Source of the DNA: Combretum micranthum
Lineage: Eukaryota > Streptophyta > Magnoliopsida > Myrtales > Combretaceae
NCBI GenBank assembly: GCA_024138025.1
Contig: JAMXBD010001238.1
Location: 124,001-188,000, forward strand
Length of the DNA stretch: 64,000 nucleotides
Reading direction: 5' to 3'
Below, piece after piece: positions 25,498 to 38,100 of this stretch; within the stretch, counting starts at the first letter, position 1; each line of letters starts with the position of its first letter. A program made the translations under genes and the position numbers. The notes under the pieces were generated by a model. The model saw nothing but the letters and a program-made list of their open reading frames with translations. It searched no databases and was not told the DNA's origin.

Positions 25498-26643
25498 GAA
25501 TTTTGGAGTGAAAATTAGATGTAATTAAATTAATTGAAAAAGAAATTAAATGGCGATGAAGAGAGAGGGGGAGTGGATGGCAATTGCTTGTAGGAGAGAG
25601 AAGTTTGACTAAAAAAATTAATTTTATAAGAAAAGTGTAAGAGAAGTTTAGTAATTGTAGTGTAGAATTTTTATGAAAAAAGAAAATTGTAAGAAATAGA
25701 TATATAGGTATAAGAATATGTAGTAAGAAAAAGTAGAGATAGAGGAATAGTAATGAATAGTAGAAAAGTACTATGAATAGTAAACTAGACAATTAAAATA
25801 CCGGTAGTAATAAAAATACGCGTATAAATGCGATATCTGTAATTTTTAGCTACCGAAAAATTCTAAAACTGTTGTTTTTAAAAACCTTATATTTTTAAGG
25901 GTCTATTGGTATTTACGGAATATTTTTGCCATCTGGTGTACCAGGGCATGATTTTTGAAAACTGATACCGTTTGGATCCAAAGGATACTAAGAGTTTGTG
26001 AATATGATATTTTTAAGCTTCCCTATATTATTACAAACTATTATCAACAATCATTTTCATTGCGTTGTTTAGGGTTTAAGAGCGCGGGATTGCCGAATCT
26101 TAAACACTGGGTTTGTTTGTAAGCTTTGTCACTTTTAGAGTTCCGGTTTGACTTCTGGTTTATTCGTAAGATCATATAATTTTGGAGTTTGACCGTTTTA
26201 TATTTTTAGCTCGATATCTATGGTTTATCTTATTTTATTTGTGATTATTTAATAGTTTTCAGTTTTCGGGATCGTTTAACCGAGTCTAGGGTTATGAGTT
26301 GACTCGGTTTGACTTTTGGTGAAAATTGAAATTTCTGATTCCAAAATCCACCGAGTGTTTTAAGATCTTAGCATTTCGTTGTCGAGCGTTTATTTGAATA
26401 TATCATTTTGATTTGCGTTTTAGGAATCGGATAGGTGATTTGATTGATGTACGGATGTTGATTTAACCGATAATTGTATTTTTTTTTTTTGAGGGTTTTC
26501 TTTTTCTCAAATTAAGAAATCTCGTTTTTGATCTTATTTAGAATTAAGTTTTAACTTGGTTCGATTTTTAGGGTTTCAATTCCAATGTTTGACTCTTGGA
26601 ATATTTTCTAAGAATTATGAAATTTTCAGGGGTTTACAGCTGT

Positions 26644-26675
26644 GGTCCAATAATGTTCAATCTCTTGAGCACACC
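26644..26675 (+). mobile_element. Displaced end of the G1 3' LTR
   Basis: TGGTCCAATAATGTTCAATC and the following TCTTGAGCACA resemble the last 30 bases of the 5' LTR (TAGTCTAACATTTTTGTGC onward). The target duplication beside it supports this. Confidence 0.5.
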
Positions 26676-27198
26676 TATTAGGTGTACCTATAATATTTAA
26701 GTATTGTGCAGTTGATATAAATAGTTATTCATTTTTTTCCTTTTTGTTAAATATAAAGCAATTATTGGCGTGCTTAGCCGAGGAGAATTGCCATTCATAA
26801 TAAATTAATATTATACAAAATAATGAATAGTTTTTTATATTCCATAGTTTGTTTTGAATATTTGTCATAAATACCCTAATGATTATTTTTAATCTCTTTG
26901 TAATAAGTAAGGGTATATTATTTTAATATGCCAAAAGTAAATATTGTTGGAATCAATCCCCTTATTACATACCAAACTCGTCCTTAAAAATTTGTATGGT
27001 GCTCCCATAATAAAGGGAGAAAAAAAGCCCAACAGCTTGTTTTTTCCGGTGAGAAGAACTCAATGGTCCAATGGAGCTATGTTAAAATGCAAGGAGTTTC
27101 TCTACAATGAAATATAACAGTAAGAGAAATAAAAATATTTAACATTATACCAAAACTGCTTTGCCCATTTAGGGCACATCTGACTTCAAAAATTTATA
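26676..27198. other. Unassigned interval upstream of the host gene
   Basis: I see no gene or repeat ends. It is the probable original genomic flank to the right of G1. Confidence 0.4.
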
Positions 27199-27423
27199 GT
27201 CTGTTTGGATTGTCTGTTTTTCATCTGTATCTGTATCTTTTTTAAAATGATATGTGTAAATATATCCAATTTACATCTAAATTTTATCTATATTTGTTCT
27301 ATTTGATCTTTTAATGAGAACTGTCAACATTTTTTTATCTATATCTATTTCTTGATAAATAATTTGTTAGAAAAAAGTTTGAAAAGTGTCTGTATCTGCC
27401 GGAAAAAAGCCAAACAAACAGAC
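27199..27423 (+). mobile_element. MITE-like element M2 upstream of the host gene
   Basis: It begins GTCTGTTTGGATTGTC and ends GCCAAACAAACAGAC, which are inverted repeats of one another with a short indel. Its body aligns with M1 at 15981-16185. It is 225 bp and has no coding potential. It lies about 0.4 kb before the likely transcription start of the MATH-domain gene. Confidence 0.75.
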
Positions 27424-27808
27424 CTAAACTCCTTCACGTTGTACAAAAGAAAAACCCATGTTTTTTACTAATACATCAGCAAGACCTAATCCTTTGTATG
27501 AACAATTGAATCAAAATATCCACATATTGTTTGGTCATAATAAAAGTAAATAATAATCTGAGGGGCTCTAACTACCCAAAAATTATATAATAGAAGGTTA
27601 AAATTAATTCTTCATTAATTTAAGAAATATCTTTATTTTCAAATTTCAAATTATAAAATTATATAAAAAATGAAAGTTTTAGATTATAAATCACAATTAG
27701 ATATAACTACTTATAATTATAATTATTTGTTTCGATACAGGGGAAAATGATAATATTGATAAACTCAAATAATATCGATAGAAAAAGAAGAATGCAATTC
27801 AATAAAAG
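27424..27808. other. Probable promoter region of the host gene
   Basis: AT-rich sequence lies between M2 and the pyrimidine-rich leader. No convincing TATA box was singled out. Confidence 0.35.
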
Positions 27809-27990
27809 TTCTCTCGTCCCCGTTCCTCCTCCTCTTCCCTCTCTCTCTCTCCTCTCTCTGTATCTCTACTGCTGGGCGACCTCTGTTATTCTCCTTTCTT
27901 CTCTCTCTTCCCTTTCTTTCTTAAACATCTCTCTTCAGCCTCCGATTAAAACCATTTAACAAAGATTCAGAATTTTTATTTCTTCCTAAG
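27809..27990 (+). promoter_or_regulatory. Pyrimidine-rich 5' leader of the MATH-domain gene
   Basis: A CT-rich run about 140 bases long is typical of plant 5' untranslated exons. It ends in CCTAAG followed by GTGAAT at 27991, a possible leader-intron donor. Possible acceptors are TGCAG at 28455 or TTTAG at 28921, which would join it to the start-codon exon. The exact transcript start and leader intron are inference. Confidence 0.45.
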
Positions 27991-28965
27991 GTGAATAGAC
28001 ACCATCTCTTTTTATTCTAAATCATTAAACCTAACCTAACCCTCCCTTAATTTTTGTAATTATTCCGTTGTTGTGCTTCGATTAGATATACTAATTGAGT
28101 GAATTATTGATTAAATATTTGTCTCATTGTAATTTGACTATTCACTAATTTGATTTCAATTAGGGTTGGAGATTTAGTTTTTTGATTGATCTTTTGAGTG
28201 TTTTGTTTGTTTCATTTGGGTATCATTGGTTGGGTTTTGGGTTTCCATGCAATTACTTTATCGGATGGTTCGATTTTTATTGAGTTTTGATTTAATGTTG
28301 CTTTTCGGATTTAGGGTTTACTAAGATGATTGTTTTTGGATAATTGTGGCCTTTGGATGATTTAGATTTTTGATTCTCTTTGTTGGTTTACATGCTGATT
28401 AATATGATGATTTTTTTGTGCTACCATGAATTGAATTGAAATCGATTGATTGCAGTTGTGAAAAATTGTGTTTATTTTTCTGGAATGTCTGCTAATTCTA
28501 TTGTTGTTGTTCCAGCTGATTTACGAGCATAGCGTGGGCATTTGTAAATCGAGGGGTATTCATTTTGGAAATAATTTTGGAGTCTGGGCTGTTTTTGGTT
28601 CCATATGGTTTTACTCTATATAAATTATCTGGGTCCGCATGCTTCATAGATTATGAGTTTTGAAATTCGATTTAGTTAGTGGGAATTCAGGGATCTTAGG
28701 GAGATTTTGACGAGGTCTCAATTTTCTCTAATTACTGAAATTGCATAGCTGCTTGTGTTACATCGTAGCCTCTAGTTTTAAAGCGTCAGCCTTACTGAAA
28801 GACGCTAAAGGGTTTGGAGTACACATCCCCTGCCAAGCTCAACTTCAGTTTAAGTTGCTTTCTCTGTTGCAATATGAACTGGGTTTTGAATTTCTAGTTT
28901 GACTGCTATGTTCTTATTTAGCTATCAAGATTTGAAAGCAGCATTGGAGGAGTTTGGTGGGCAAA

Positions 28966-29167
28966 ATGGCTGGGATTATGAGTGAGGAGTCAGGAGTAGG
29001 AAGACCTGAAGAGGGAATTTCCAGTGCCCAAAGCTCTCATTCCAGTGGCCAAAGCTCACATTCTGGGGAAGCATTGGCTGAGTGGCGGTCGTCTGAGCAG
29101 GTGGAAAATGGCACTTCATCTACTTCGCCTCCTTATTGGGACACTGATGAGGATGATGATGATGATG
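28966..29167 (+). CDS. MUSE13/MUSE14: Coding exon 1
   Basis: It encodes the N terminus: [10 protein letters not shown], a duplicated [11 protein letters not shown], then [11 protein letters not shown] and an Asp-rich end. The ATG at 28966 is chosen because family similarity starts there; a second ATG five codons on is also possible. The donor is GTATGT. The last G pairs with GG of exon 2. Confidence 0.9.
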
Positions 29168-32100
29168 GTATGTTGTAGTTGATTTCCCGCTACTTTTTTT
29201 GATGGTTATTTTCCTTCCCATACTCCGATATGGACATGTAGGTGACTTTGAGAATCTTAAGCTATTTGGTTAGATTGAGTCAAATTGCTTAAGGAAAAAA
29301 TGGCTAGCATTTGTGCTATAGGCAACGACTTATCTATTTTTTAATCCTTCTTTTTAGCTTGCAATAGAAAGATTCTTATGGTATATATATGGAGATTTCT
29401 TTTATTAGCTAACTAGAGGGTCAGTCACAATGGTACTGTGCTAGCGTATGAGACACTTGGACAGTGTGTTAACACTTTTGATTGGGTGAATTCCTTTTTG
29501 GATAGTCTATCGTGTTCAATATCTGGATAGTAGTGTTTCACTTGGGATGTTGCTATGTTTGCCACTAGATACATGCCTCCTAGTTTTGATGTTTGAGGCT
29601 TTTGAAAATTAATATAATTAAATTTCAGGAGATATTCAGACATTAAATTCTGTTGTGACTGCATATGATCCATGAAGTTTAGGTGCAGTGCAGAGTATAT
29701 TCATATATTCTAATTTCTCCTTTGTTTATTCTTTGGATAACGAATGGACACAATTGTATTATGACCGGTTACCTCCAAAGGCTTGAGCCACCCTATAAGA
29801 TCCATTCACTGTGTAGTATAGCTTGCGTAGTGTTGGTAGTCCAAAGTAATTTTCTTAGTGTGATTTGAATTCAAGATCTCGTGCGAGCTGCCGTGAGAGT
29901 TTAGGCTACTTCTTTGGGGGTTCTGTCCTTTTTATGTGATAAACTCATGAATGGGTGTCTTTGAAAGCATAATGCTACATATTCATATGAAGATATCTGT
30001 GACATGTTGACTTGTGGTTAATTATATTTAAAGCCTCATGGTATCATGTACCGTATGGTATGGAGAAAGGAAGTTGGACTTGTAGAGTGCTCTATAATTG
30101 CTTTCCCCATCTTGAGCTTTGAACCCATCTTATGTTATTCTACTATTGAACTAATAAGTTTCATACTCAAATATTGCAATTCACGATCAATCTTGTTCTT
30201 GATGAATGAGCACGATAGTGCTCCTAAGAGATCTTGTTCTTGATGTCAATTGTCGTGGTTTTTTCTATGAGGTTGCCATGACTATTCCTCTAACTTGAAA
30301 GAAATTTTCTTCATTTATCTTGATCTTAGCACCCTTTTGTTTTATATGGTGTTTTGCTTCAGATTTTAGGTCTCTTATGAGTTCTATCGTTTATTATTCA
30401 TCTTCTACATCGTACTTTATCACATATAAATGAAATTCTGAACTTATCCCAATAAAGATTTTCTTCATTTGATGGCCAAGCTTTGGGTTTTCTTTTGTTG
30501 CTCACCTACTTGATTGGTCATTACCCTTTTTTGTTTATGTCTTAAATTATAGCTGTGCATTAATTTTGAAGAGATCTCACCAAGGTCATTTCATTAGGGC
30601 TATCTACAAGTGCAAGCTGGATAACAGTAATTTAATAGATCTCACTAAGGCCATTTCATTAGGTATCCATAGAATGCAAGTTGGATAGAACTAGAGCATG
30701 GGTCTTGTAGGGTGGTTCACGATAAATATTCTAATCAATAATCAGGCCAAAGAAAGAATGTATTAGCTTTTTTTTTTTTTTTTTTCACAGCTGTCTCCCA
30801 TACCAAGAAGAAAAGCAGCTGCATGGTTGCTTGCAATCTTTGTTACAACACGCTTTTAAGTTAACGACACAATAAGGCATTGATGGGATTTTCTTTTGTC
30901 TACTCTCCATGAGTTTCCTTAGCTGCAACTTCTTTTTCTTCTTCTTCATGGTGTACATTATGACATGTTTACATCTTTAATTGCATATAGATATATATAT
31001 ATGTATCGCTTGGCTCTCTGCTTTTTAAATGAGAATAATTACTGTACTCTGTAGCTTGTGCTTTATAATAGGTTTCCTCCATCTCTGCAACAGATTGCAG
31101 AGACGGCTTTTGAATTTGCATCTTTTACTCATTAAAGTAAATAACAAATCAGTTTTCTGAAAATATAAGATAAGCGTTCTTCCTGATTCTTGTCTTTTGT
31201 TTTTAATTAATTGCTGAATTGATAAGATGTTGCTTTGTCCCCCAGGGCCCAAACCTTGTCAGTTATATGGAAAACATACATGGAAGATACCAAAATTTTC
31301 TCAAATTAACAAAAGGGAGCTTCGTGGCGATACATTTGAGGTTGGCGGTTACAAATGGTATGGAGCTTTGGAACTACGATTAGGTTTTGTGGTTAATGTG
31401 AAGGTTGCCATTCCTGCTGTATTAAGGGTCTGTTTGTTTCATTTTTTTTTTCTGCTGTCCATTCAGCATCATTTTTGGTATCTATTCAAACGTGGTGTTT
31501 ATCAAGAACAGGATGGCCGAAAGATGGAAATATAATTACATATATACCCCTATTATAAAATTAGTTACCTAAATTATCCCTACAATGTTAAACTTATTTA
31601 TCTATTTTTTTTTTACTTTTATTCACTTTTACAACAATATCATTAAGATTTTCTTTTTCCAATGTATAAAATATATTTTTAAAACCATGTCTCTTAAAAG
31701 TACGTGAATTGTCACCTTTCACTTCTTATAACCCAATTACTGCTTCCATCATAATGATAAAACAAAACCGATAAGAATAGTTTTCTAAGTGTCCTATTTC
31801 ATACAAATACAGATCCGACAATTTAGATATTAAACAGATACATACAAGACATGCAACATAAAGACAACCCGAACAAGCACGTAGTGTTAGTTATTATTGT
31901 GCCGTCAATATCAAGGGAGAGACCTGGAATGCTTAATAAGTAACATACAAAACACAGCCATTTGAGATTACTTTATGGAAAATTGTGATTGTATCTCCCT
32001 TTTGTTTTAAAATCCTGGATTCTTGATTTCCTTTCATGAGATTGCGTGCTGCAACTCAGGTAAGCTGATTGCATTGTGTTCTAAAGAAATATTTGAAATA

Positions 32101-35100
32101 AGGGGATGCATGTCTTTATAAGTATAATGAAACGGAGGAGTATACTAGTTGAACCTCCTTCAGCAATAATGATGTCTAAAATCTTTGGTCGTAGACTTTG
32201 TAGGGGATCTTTGGGTATCCAATCTATTCTGTTAAGGAGAGTAGACCACCCATGTAAAACAATACCCTTTGTGAGTGATAATTGCAAGTGGAGGAACTAG
32301 GTTTAGGAGTTCTACAACATTTTGTGCCAAAGGGTTTTGAAAGGGAAGCCCACAACTAGTATTCTCATGTTAGTGCAACCATGAGATATTTACACGGGGT
32401 TATATGAAAATTATGTTTTTTAAATCTTGTTTTTATCCCATTACTAGTGTGTTGGTTTTTAGCTGATCAAGGCTCTCAGGTTGCTTTATCTATGCTATGT
32501 TCTGCTATGATGTGGCACTGCTGGTTTTTTTGGGGCTTGGATTTGAAAGTTCGCCCCTGGGGGATGTGGTGTTTATATGTCTGGCATCATTAAGTCTTTT
32601 CCTCTGTTTTATTTATTTAATTTATTTATTTTATTTTAAAATCCTATGTTGATTCACCTTTTTCCTATGTTGTGTTTTTAGGGCTTTTGGTTACATTTTA
32701 ACTTATTTCTTACAAGCTCTTATTAGTTAATGTTCACATCATTTCTTGTGGCCTTTTACAAAAGGGATCAAAATAGCTTACCTGCTTAGCTGTTGAAATC
32801 AACTTCTTGAGATCTAGTTGGGCAATTCACGATGGATTACATAACCTTGTTTTATTAGAATGTTCTTTTTTTCCTAACTGAAGGATCTTTTTTATAATTC
32901 TCATTTAATAACAGCTGTGGCCCTCGTAAATAATTTTTTGATTAGATAATTAATATACAGATATGCCTAAAATACTTTTCAATCCCTCTTAAATTTGATT
33001 AATGCTAGATCCATCTTCATTTGCATTTGTTATACAGGAAATCTCTGAATTTTCTGATATATTATATGTATATATTAAATTTAAATTTAACTTTTGGGTC
33101 TATTTTTGTTGTCAATGAAGACAAACATATTTCAGAATGCGGTGATTACCAGTTGATGTTGGATGATTTCAATGCTGACTGTGAATAATATCTTATGCGC
33201 AGGTATATTTTAATCTATCCACAAGGTTGTGATGTTTGCAATCATCTCTCCTTGTTTCTCTGCGTGGCAAACCATGACAAACTTCTTCCAGGTTTGAGCG
33301 ATTTGGTGCCTTGACACTTTACTTGGTGATTTATGTTATGCTAGTCTAATGATGATATTATAGATTTTTTTTATAATTTTTAGCTTTTCCTGGTATTCAT
33401 AGGATGGAGTCACTTTGCACAATTCACCATAGCTGTGGTGAACAAAGATCCAAAAAAATCTAAGTATTCAGGTTGGTTGAGTATATAGATGTAGTGTCTC
33501 AGTGGAGTTCTTGATTTATTGAAGTTGACTTATCAACTCTTTGGAAAAACTGCAGACACACTACATCGATTTTGGAAAAAGGAGCATGATTGGGGTTGGA
33601 AAAAGTTTATGGAATTAACAAAAATCCATGATGGATTCCTTGATGCAGACAATCTTATCATAAAGGCTCAAGTGCAAGTCATAAGGTCCTTAGTCTCATT
33701 TGCCTATCATTTATAGATAATTTAATTTTTCTGTGAGGATTTATCTTGTGAAAGTGTCTTAATAATTCTTTTGTAATATTTAAGTATGTGACTGAGGGAA
33801 ATCAAGTTTGTTAATCTCAAAGTTGCATGAGCTGTTACCTATTTAAGTGTTCTTGATGAAGGATGAGACATCTAATACTGTTGACAGTTTGCTGAAGACT
33901 CAAATGTAGAAATTAACGCTTAAAGATGCATCAGCTATGCCAAAAAAAAAAAAAGGGGATAAAATGGTTCGAGATTTTGTGGGCAGCTTTGTGACCTGAA
34001 TTCTTCAGTTTCCATGCCATATCTGTGCCCGGCTCTTCAATTTCACCCATCTTCTAATTATCCAACATGGATATGGGGTGAGAAAGTGGAGTCCAGGTAA
34101 GAGGGGTGGGCAGGATTCTGCTTTTGGTGCAAATTTTGGCAGTCTACTTCTGCATTATGTCATGGAGAAGTGTAAGAGTTAAGCATATATGAACTAACAT
34201 TGACAAGGATTTCATTAGAACCACTTGATGCATTATATAGGGAACAGTTTAGAAGGTAGCATTGGAATCACAAACTGACTTGTAAGTTTTGTTTTCGCTT
34301 TTAGAGCTTTTCCCCTTTTGGTAATTCTTCTTTGAGGTCTTGTTTAAAATCATTTTGGTTTGGATCCTTCCAGAATGTCTCATTTAATTGCTGAAGGTTT
34401 TATGGGTTTGCACGTGCTTTATATTGTCAAAGGATCAGCTTTTTGTAAAAACAAATTTTCTATCCCAATGGTAGTGTATCTTAGTTTGACTTTTTGTTTG
34501 CAGGGAGAAGGCCGATCGTCCCTTTCGTTGTCTTGATCCTCATTACAGGAGAGAGCTCGTAAGGGTATACTGACAAATGTGGAGCAAATTTGCGGCGCTT
34601 TGTAGAAGAGAAAAGAGGCAAGCTTGGGAAACTAAGAGAGGACAAAGCTAGATGGTCGAGGTATTTGTTTATGCAGGAATTTTTAAACTTGTCTATGTAT
34701 GGTTCTTTTATGAAAGTCATAAGCCTGATATTAACTCTGTGTTCTTTGGAAGTTAAACTCTTAACTATATTAGAAAGGTGGCTTTTAGAGCCTACCATGT
34801 CTTACTCACGTGTCACAAATCTATTGAGGAGTATACAGACCGTAAAGAGTAAGATTGGAGAGAGGAAGAGTGGGTGGGAAAAAAAGAAAGGAGGGATAAA
34901 TGGTGTTGGTGGGTCCCACTCAGTGATTACTTCCTGTCCCATTTTTTTACTTCTTTTTCCTCTTTTTTTTTTAATAAATTAAAAAGGCTGTAGATTAACT
35001 AATACTAAAATGTAATAAAATAGAATAAAATGAGTTGAAAGTGTTTTATGATTCAAAAATGTAATTGCTTAAGGGTAAATGTCAAAGTTATCCTTTTGCG

Positions 35101-38100
35101 CAATTAACTAAGTTAAAAGTATCAACTTGCTACTACAAATTTATTGAGGACATTTATAATAGTTAGATGAGGTAGTTAGTGGCAAAAATGGGCATATTTT
35201 AAGTGTTAAATGTGACAATAACTCATTGCTTGACAACTTTCCAATGTTAAATAAACTATAATTATATGAGATAGGTAAATGTATGGATATAAAACAAGTT
35301 TGATTTTTCATCTAATTGATGATCTTTTTTTCATATATATGTGTGTGTGTGTGTGTGCCGGCGCGTGTATTATAATAATCTTACTTGTATAGATTTGTGC
35401 TATTACATTGTTACATAAGGTAAGATAACAGGTACTTCTATATAGGAATTTAAATTATATCAACAATTTCATGCATATATTTTGCATGATTACACTTATG
35501 ATGCTGAGTATACACACACTTGCAAATGTAGCCATCATTTTATGGTGTTCTAAAATTAAGTATAGGTTGAAGCCATATTAAGCAAATGAATGGGAAATGT
35601 ATGGAAGAAGTCAATGATAATGAGTTAGGATGAACCAATTGGAAGAAGTATAGCATGCTCAGATTTTTTTGTTAAGGGATTGTGATGAACCTAATTGAAG
35701 AAGTGTAGCATGCCCAGATTCTTTTAAAATCAGCTAGAAGTCTTAATGTTTGCTTTTGGTTTTTGTTTAGTAGATGCAACTGTGGTTAACAAATACAACA
35801 AAATGAGGATTAGAGCTTACCTTGACTTAGAAGTGGCCCAGCTTCATTCTTTTCTCTGCTAGGTTTTACACAACCAATCACAATACAGAACTCAATGCCA
35901 CACTGCATCACATCACACACCACAATATATAGCGTTATGTTACAAAACCACAGTACTACACAATGTTACACATAACCCCATACTACTAGACTACGGCACT
36001 CTTCTACTATAAGCTCTTAAATGCAGGTTTATGTATTCTTGGGGTTGTATCAATACTTTTCCCTATGGCAATGTCCTTGTCCCATGGAAAAAATCTGGAA
36101 ATTGTAGATGAATTAGTGGAATCCTCTCAAGTTGCTTCATTTACAGGAGGTCCTGCTCACTGTACCAACACCTGAGGTACCTCCAATCCATCTTTAACGT
36201 TAAAGTGGTGGCCCAGAATTTTGATTGGATGTTGACTAGCTATGGCATCTTAAACAAACGGATTGGTTGGTAAGTTAACCAACAAAGTAAGAGCCATGAG
36301 ATTTCTTAAAGAGTGAAACGTCAGAATCTGGTTGTATTCAACTGCTTCAGGAAATTGTAGCCACTTTGGTCTGTAGTGCTGGCCTTAACTTGAAAATACG
36401 CAATCTCTTACTTGATAAACCACATCGTGTTGGTCCACAGCTGAGTTTTCATTAAATTTGCTCACAAATGAGCCAGCATAACACCTTGCAAATGCAATGC
36501 ACTCCTTAGAGAAGGATTCGACACTCTTCTGGATAAGTAAATAGGCAAAGATGAAAAGGGTGCTATAGTTTGCTTGATATTAATTGACAGGTTTTGTCCT
36601 AGTTTTCTTTTATAGTTATTTTGAACTCATATCCACTGTGCGGTTGTATTCCTTCTTGTTTATTAATGAATTTATTGATTTATTCAAAGAAAAGAAGATG
36701 GGGAAGGGTTCGTAGATCCCTTAAAAGGCGTCATGCCAGCAGAGAAATGAAAAGGTGTGTTATAAGAAAACTCGCGAACCAATTCAAGTAGCCCATGAGC
36801 TAGGATTTTTATATGCAAAACAACAAAGATAATACTCCATCAATCTATTTACAACCTCCACTTACCCATCAGTCTTGGGATGATAGACTATACTAAAATG
36901 TAGTTATGCCTCTTGCAAATATAAAAGCTCATGCGAGAACCCACTAGCAAATAATGGATCACAAGCACTAACAATTGTACGAAGAAACCTATGTAGTTTA
37001 ACTTCCCTCTCTCATAAAAAGTTCAGCTGCAGAGTTTGCTGCATAAAGGTGTTTCAACCAGAGAAAGTGTGCATAAACAAAAAAATCTGTCCAATTACAA
37101 CGAATACAACATCATCCTTTTGAATGTGGCAAACCAGTGATAATATCCGTTGAAATATTTCCCACACTACTTAAGGAATAGGTAGGGGATTGAGCAACCA
37201 GCAGGAGATAAGTGTTTCACCTTATTCCTTTGACAAACTGCACATGCTACATCTCTTCTCGTTCTAACCAAGTTAGGTTGGAAGCCAACTGACACTAAGT
37301 CTTGACATAATCAGCATGCCCACCCATTGGTGTTGAATGAAATTCTTGTGACAAAAATTGGACCCAAGGTCCAGAAGGAATCACCAATCTGCCCTCATAG
37401 TGTAATTCATCATAAATTCCTTGGAATTGGTGTGAAAAGTGGGAATTATATGAGAGAGAGATAGGGAGGGAGGAGGAAAGAGAGAGGGGTAAAAAAAAAA
37501 CCTTTTTTGGGGGGTGGGGGCAGGAAGAGAGATTGTAATTATAAGTATAGATGCAACAAATATATGGAAAACTTGTTATATAATGACACATAATAACAGG
37601 AATTTTTATGTGCAATATATGTAATTTTTTATCTTTGGAATGAAATGAAAAATAGATGCTGGTTTTGATCTTCTTGGTGTTGCAAGGATATTGATGTAGT
37701 TAAACTAGTAATGATCCTTATGTGCATATTTGCATTTGGTGATGGTTTATGTAACGAAACATGAAATTGTTGCAGTTCTGTTCCTTCTGGTTGAGTATTG
37801 ATCAAAATGCTAGACGCCGCATGTCAAAGGAGAAAACAGATGTGATTCTTAAAGTGGTAGTAAAGCAGTTTTTTGTAGAAAAGGAGGTTACCTCTACTTT
37901 GGTTATGGATTCCTTGTATAGTGGATTAAAGGCTCTGGAAGGACAAAGCAAATGCAAGAAAGGGAGGACAAGAGGGTCCGATGCTGATGAAATGCCAGCT
38001 CCTATTGTTTGTATAGAGAAGGATACATTTGTCTTGGTGGATGATGTCTTGTTGCTACTTGAGAGGGCTGCTATGGAGCCATTGCCTCCCAAAGATGAGA

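Larger units (their letters stand above)
18516..26638 (-). mobile_element. Solo LTR, family A copy II, in the G1 3' LTR
   Basis: The element starts TGTCACGCCCC and ends GGGGTTTACA. It is flanked by GTTGT (18511-18515) and GCTGT (26639-26643), a 5-bp target duplication with one transition. Removing the 3.74-kb insertion at 20366-24105 leaves about 4.4 kb, a plausible size for a long plant gypsy LTR. The minus-strand TATA box (25490-25497) and its match to 8418-15195 support minus orientation. No protein-coding internal region is present. Confidence 0.8.

Noticed and set aside
27991..28965. Coding exons upstream of 28966
   Set aside because: Family similarity begins at the ATG at 28966; the upstream sequence looks like leader and leader intron.
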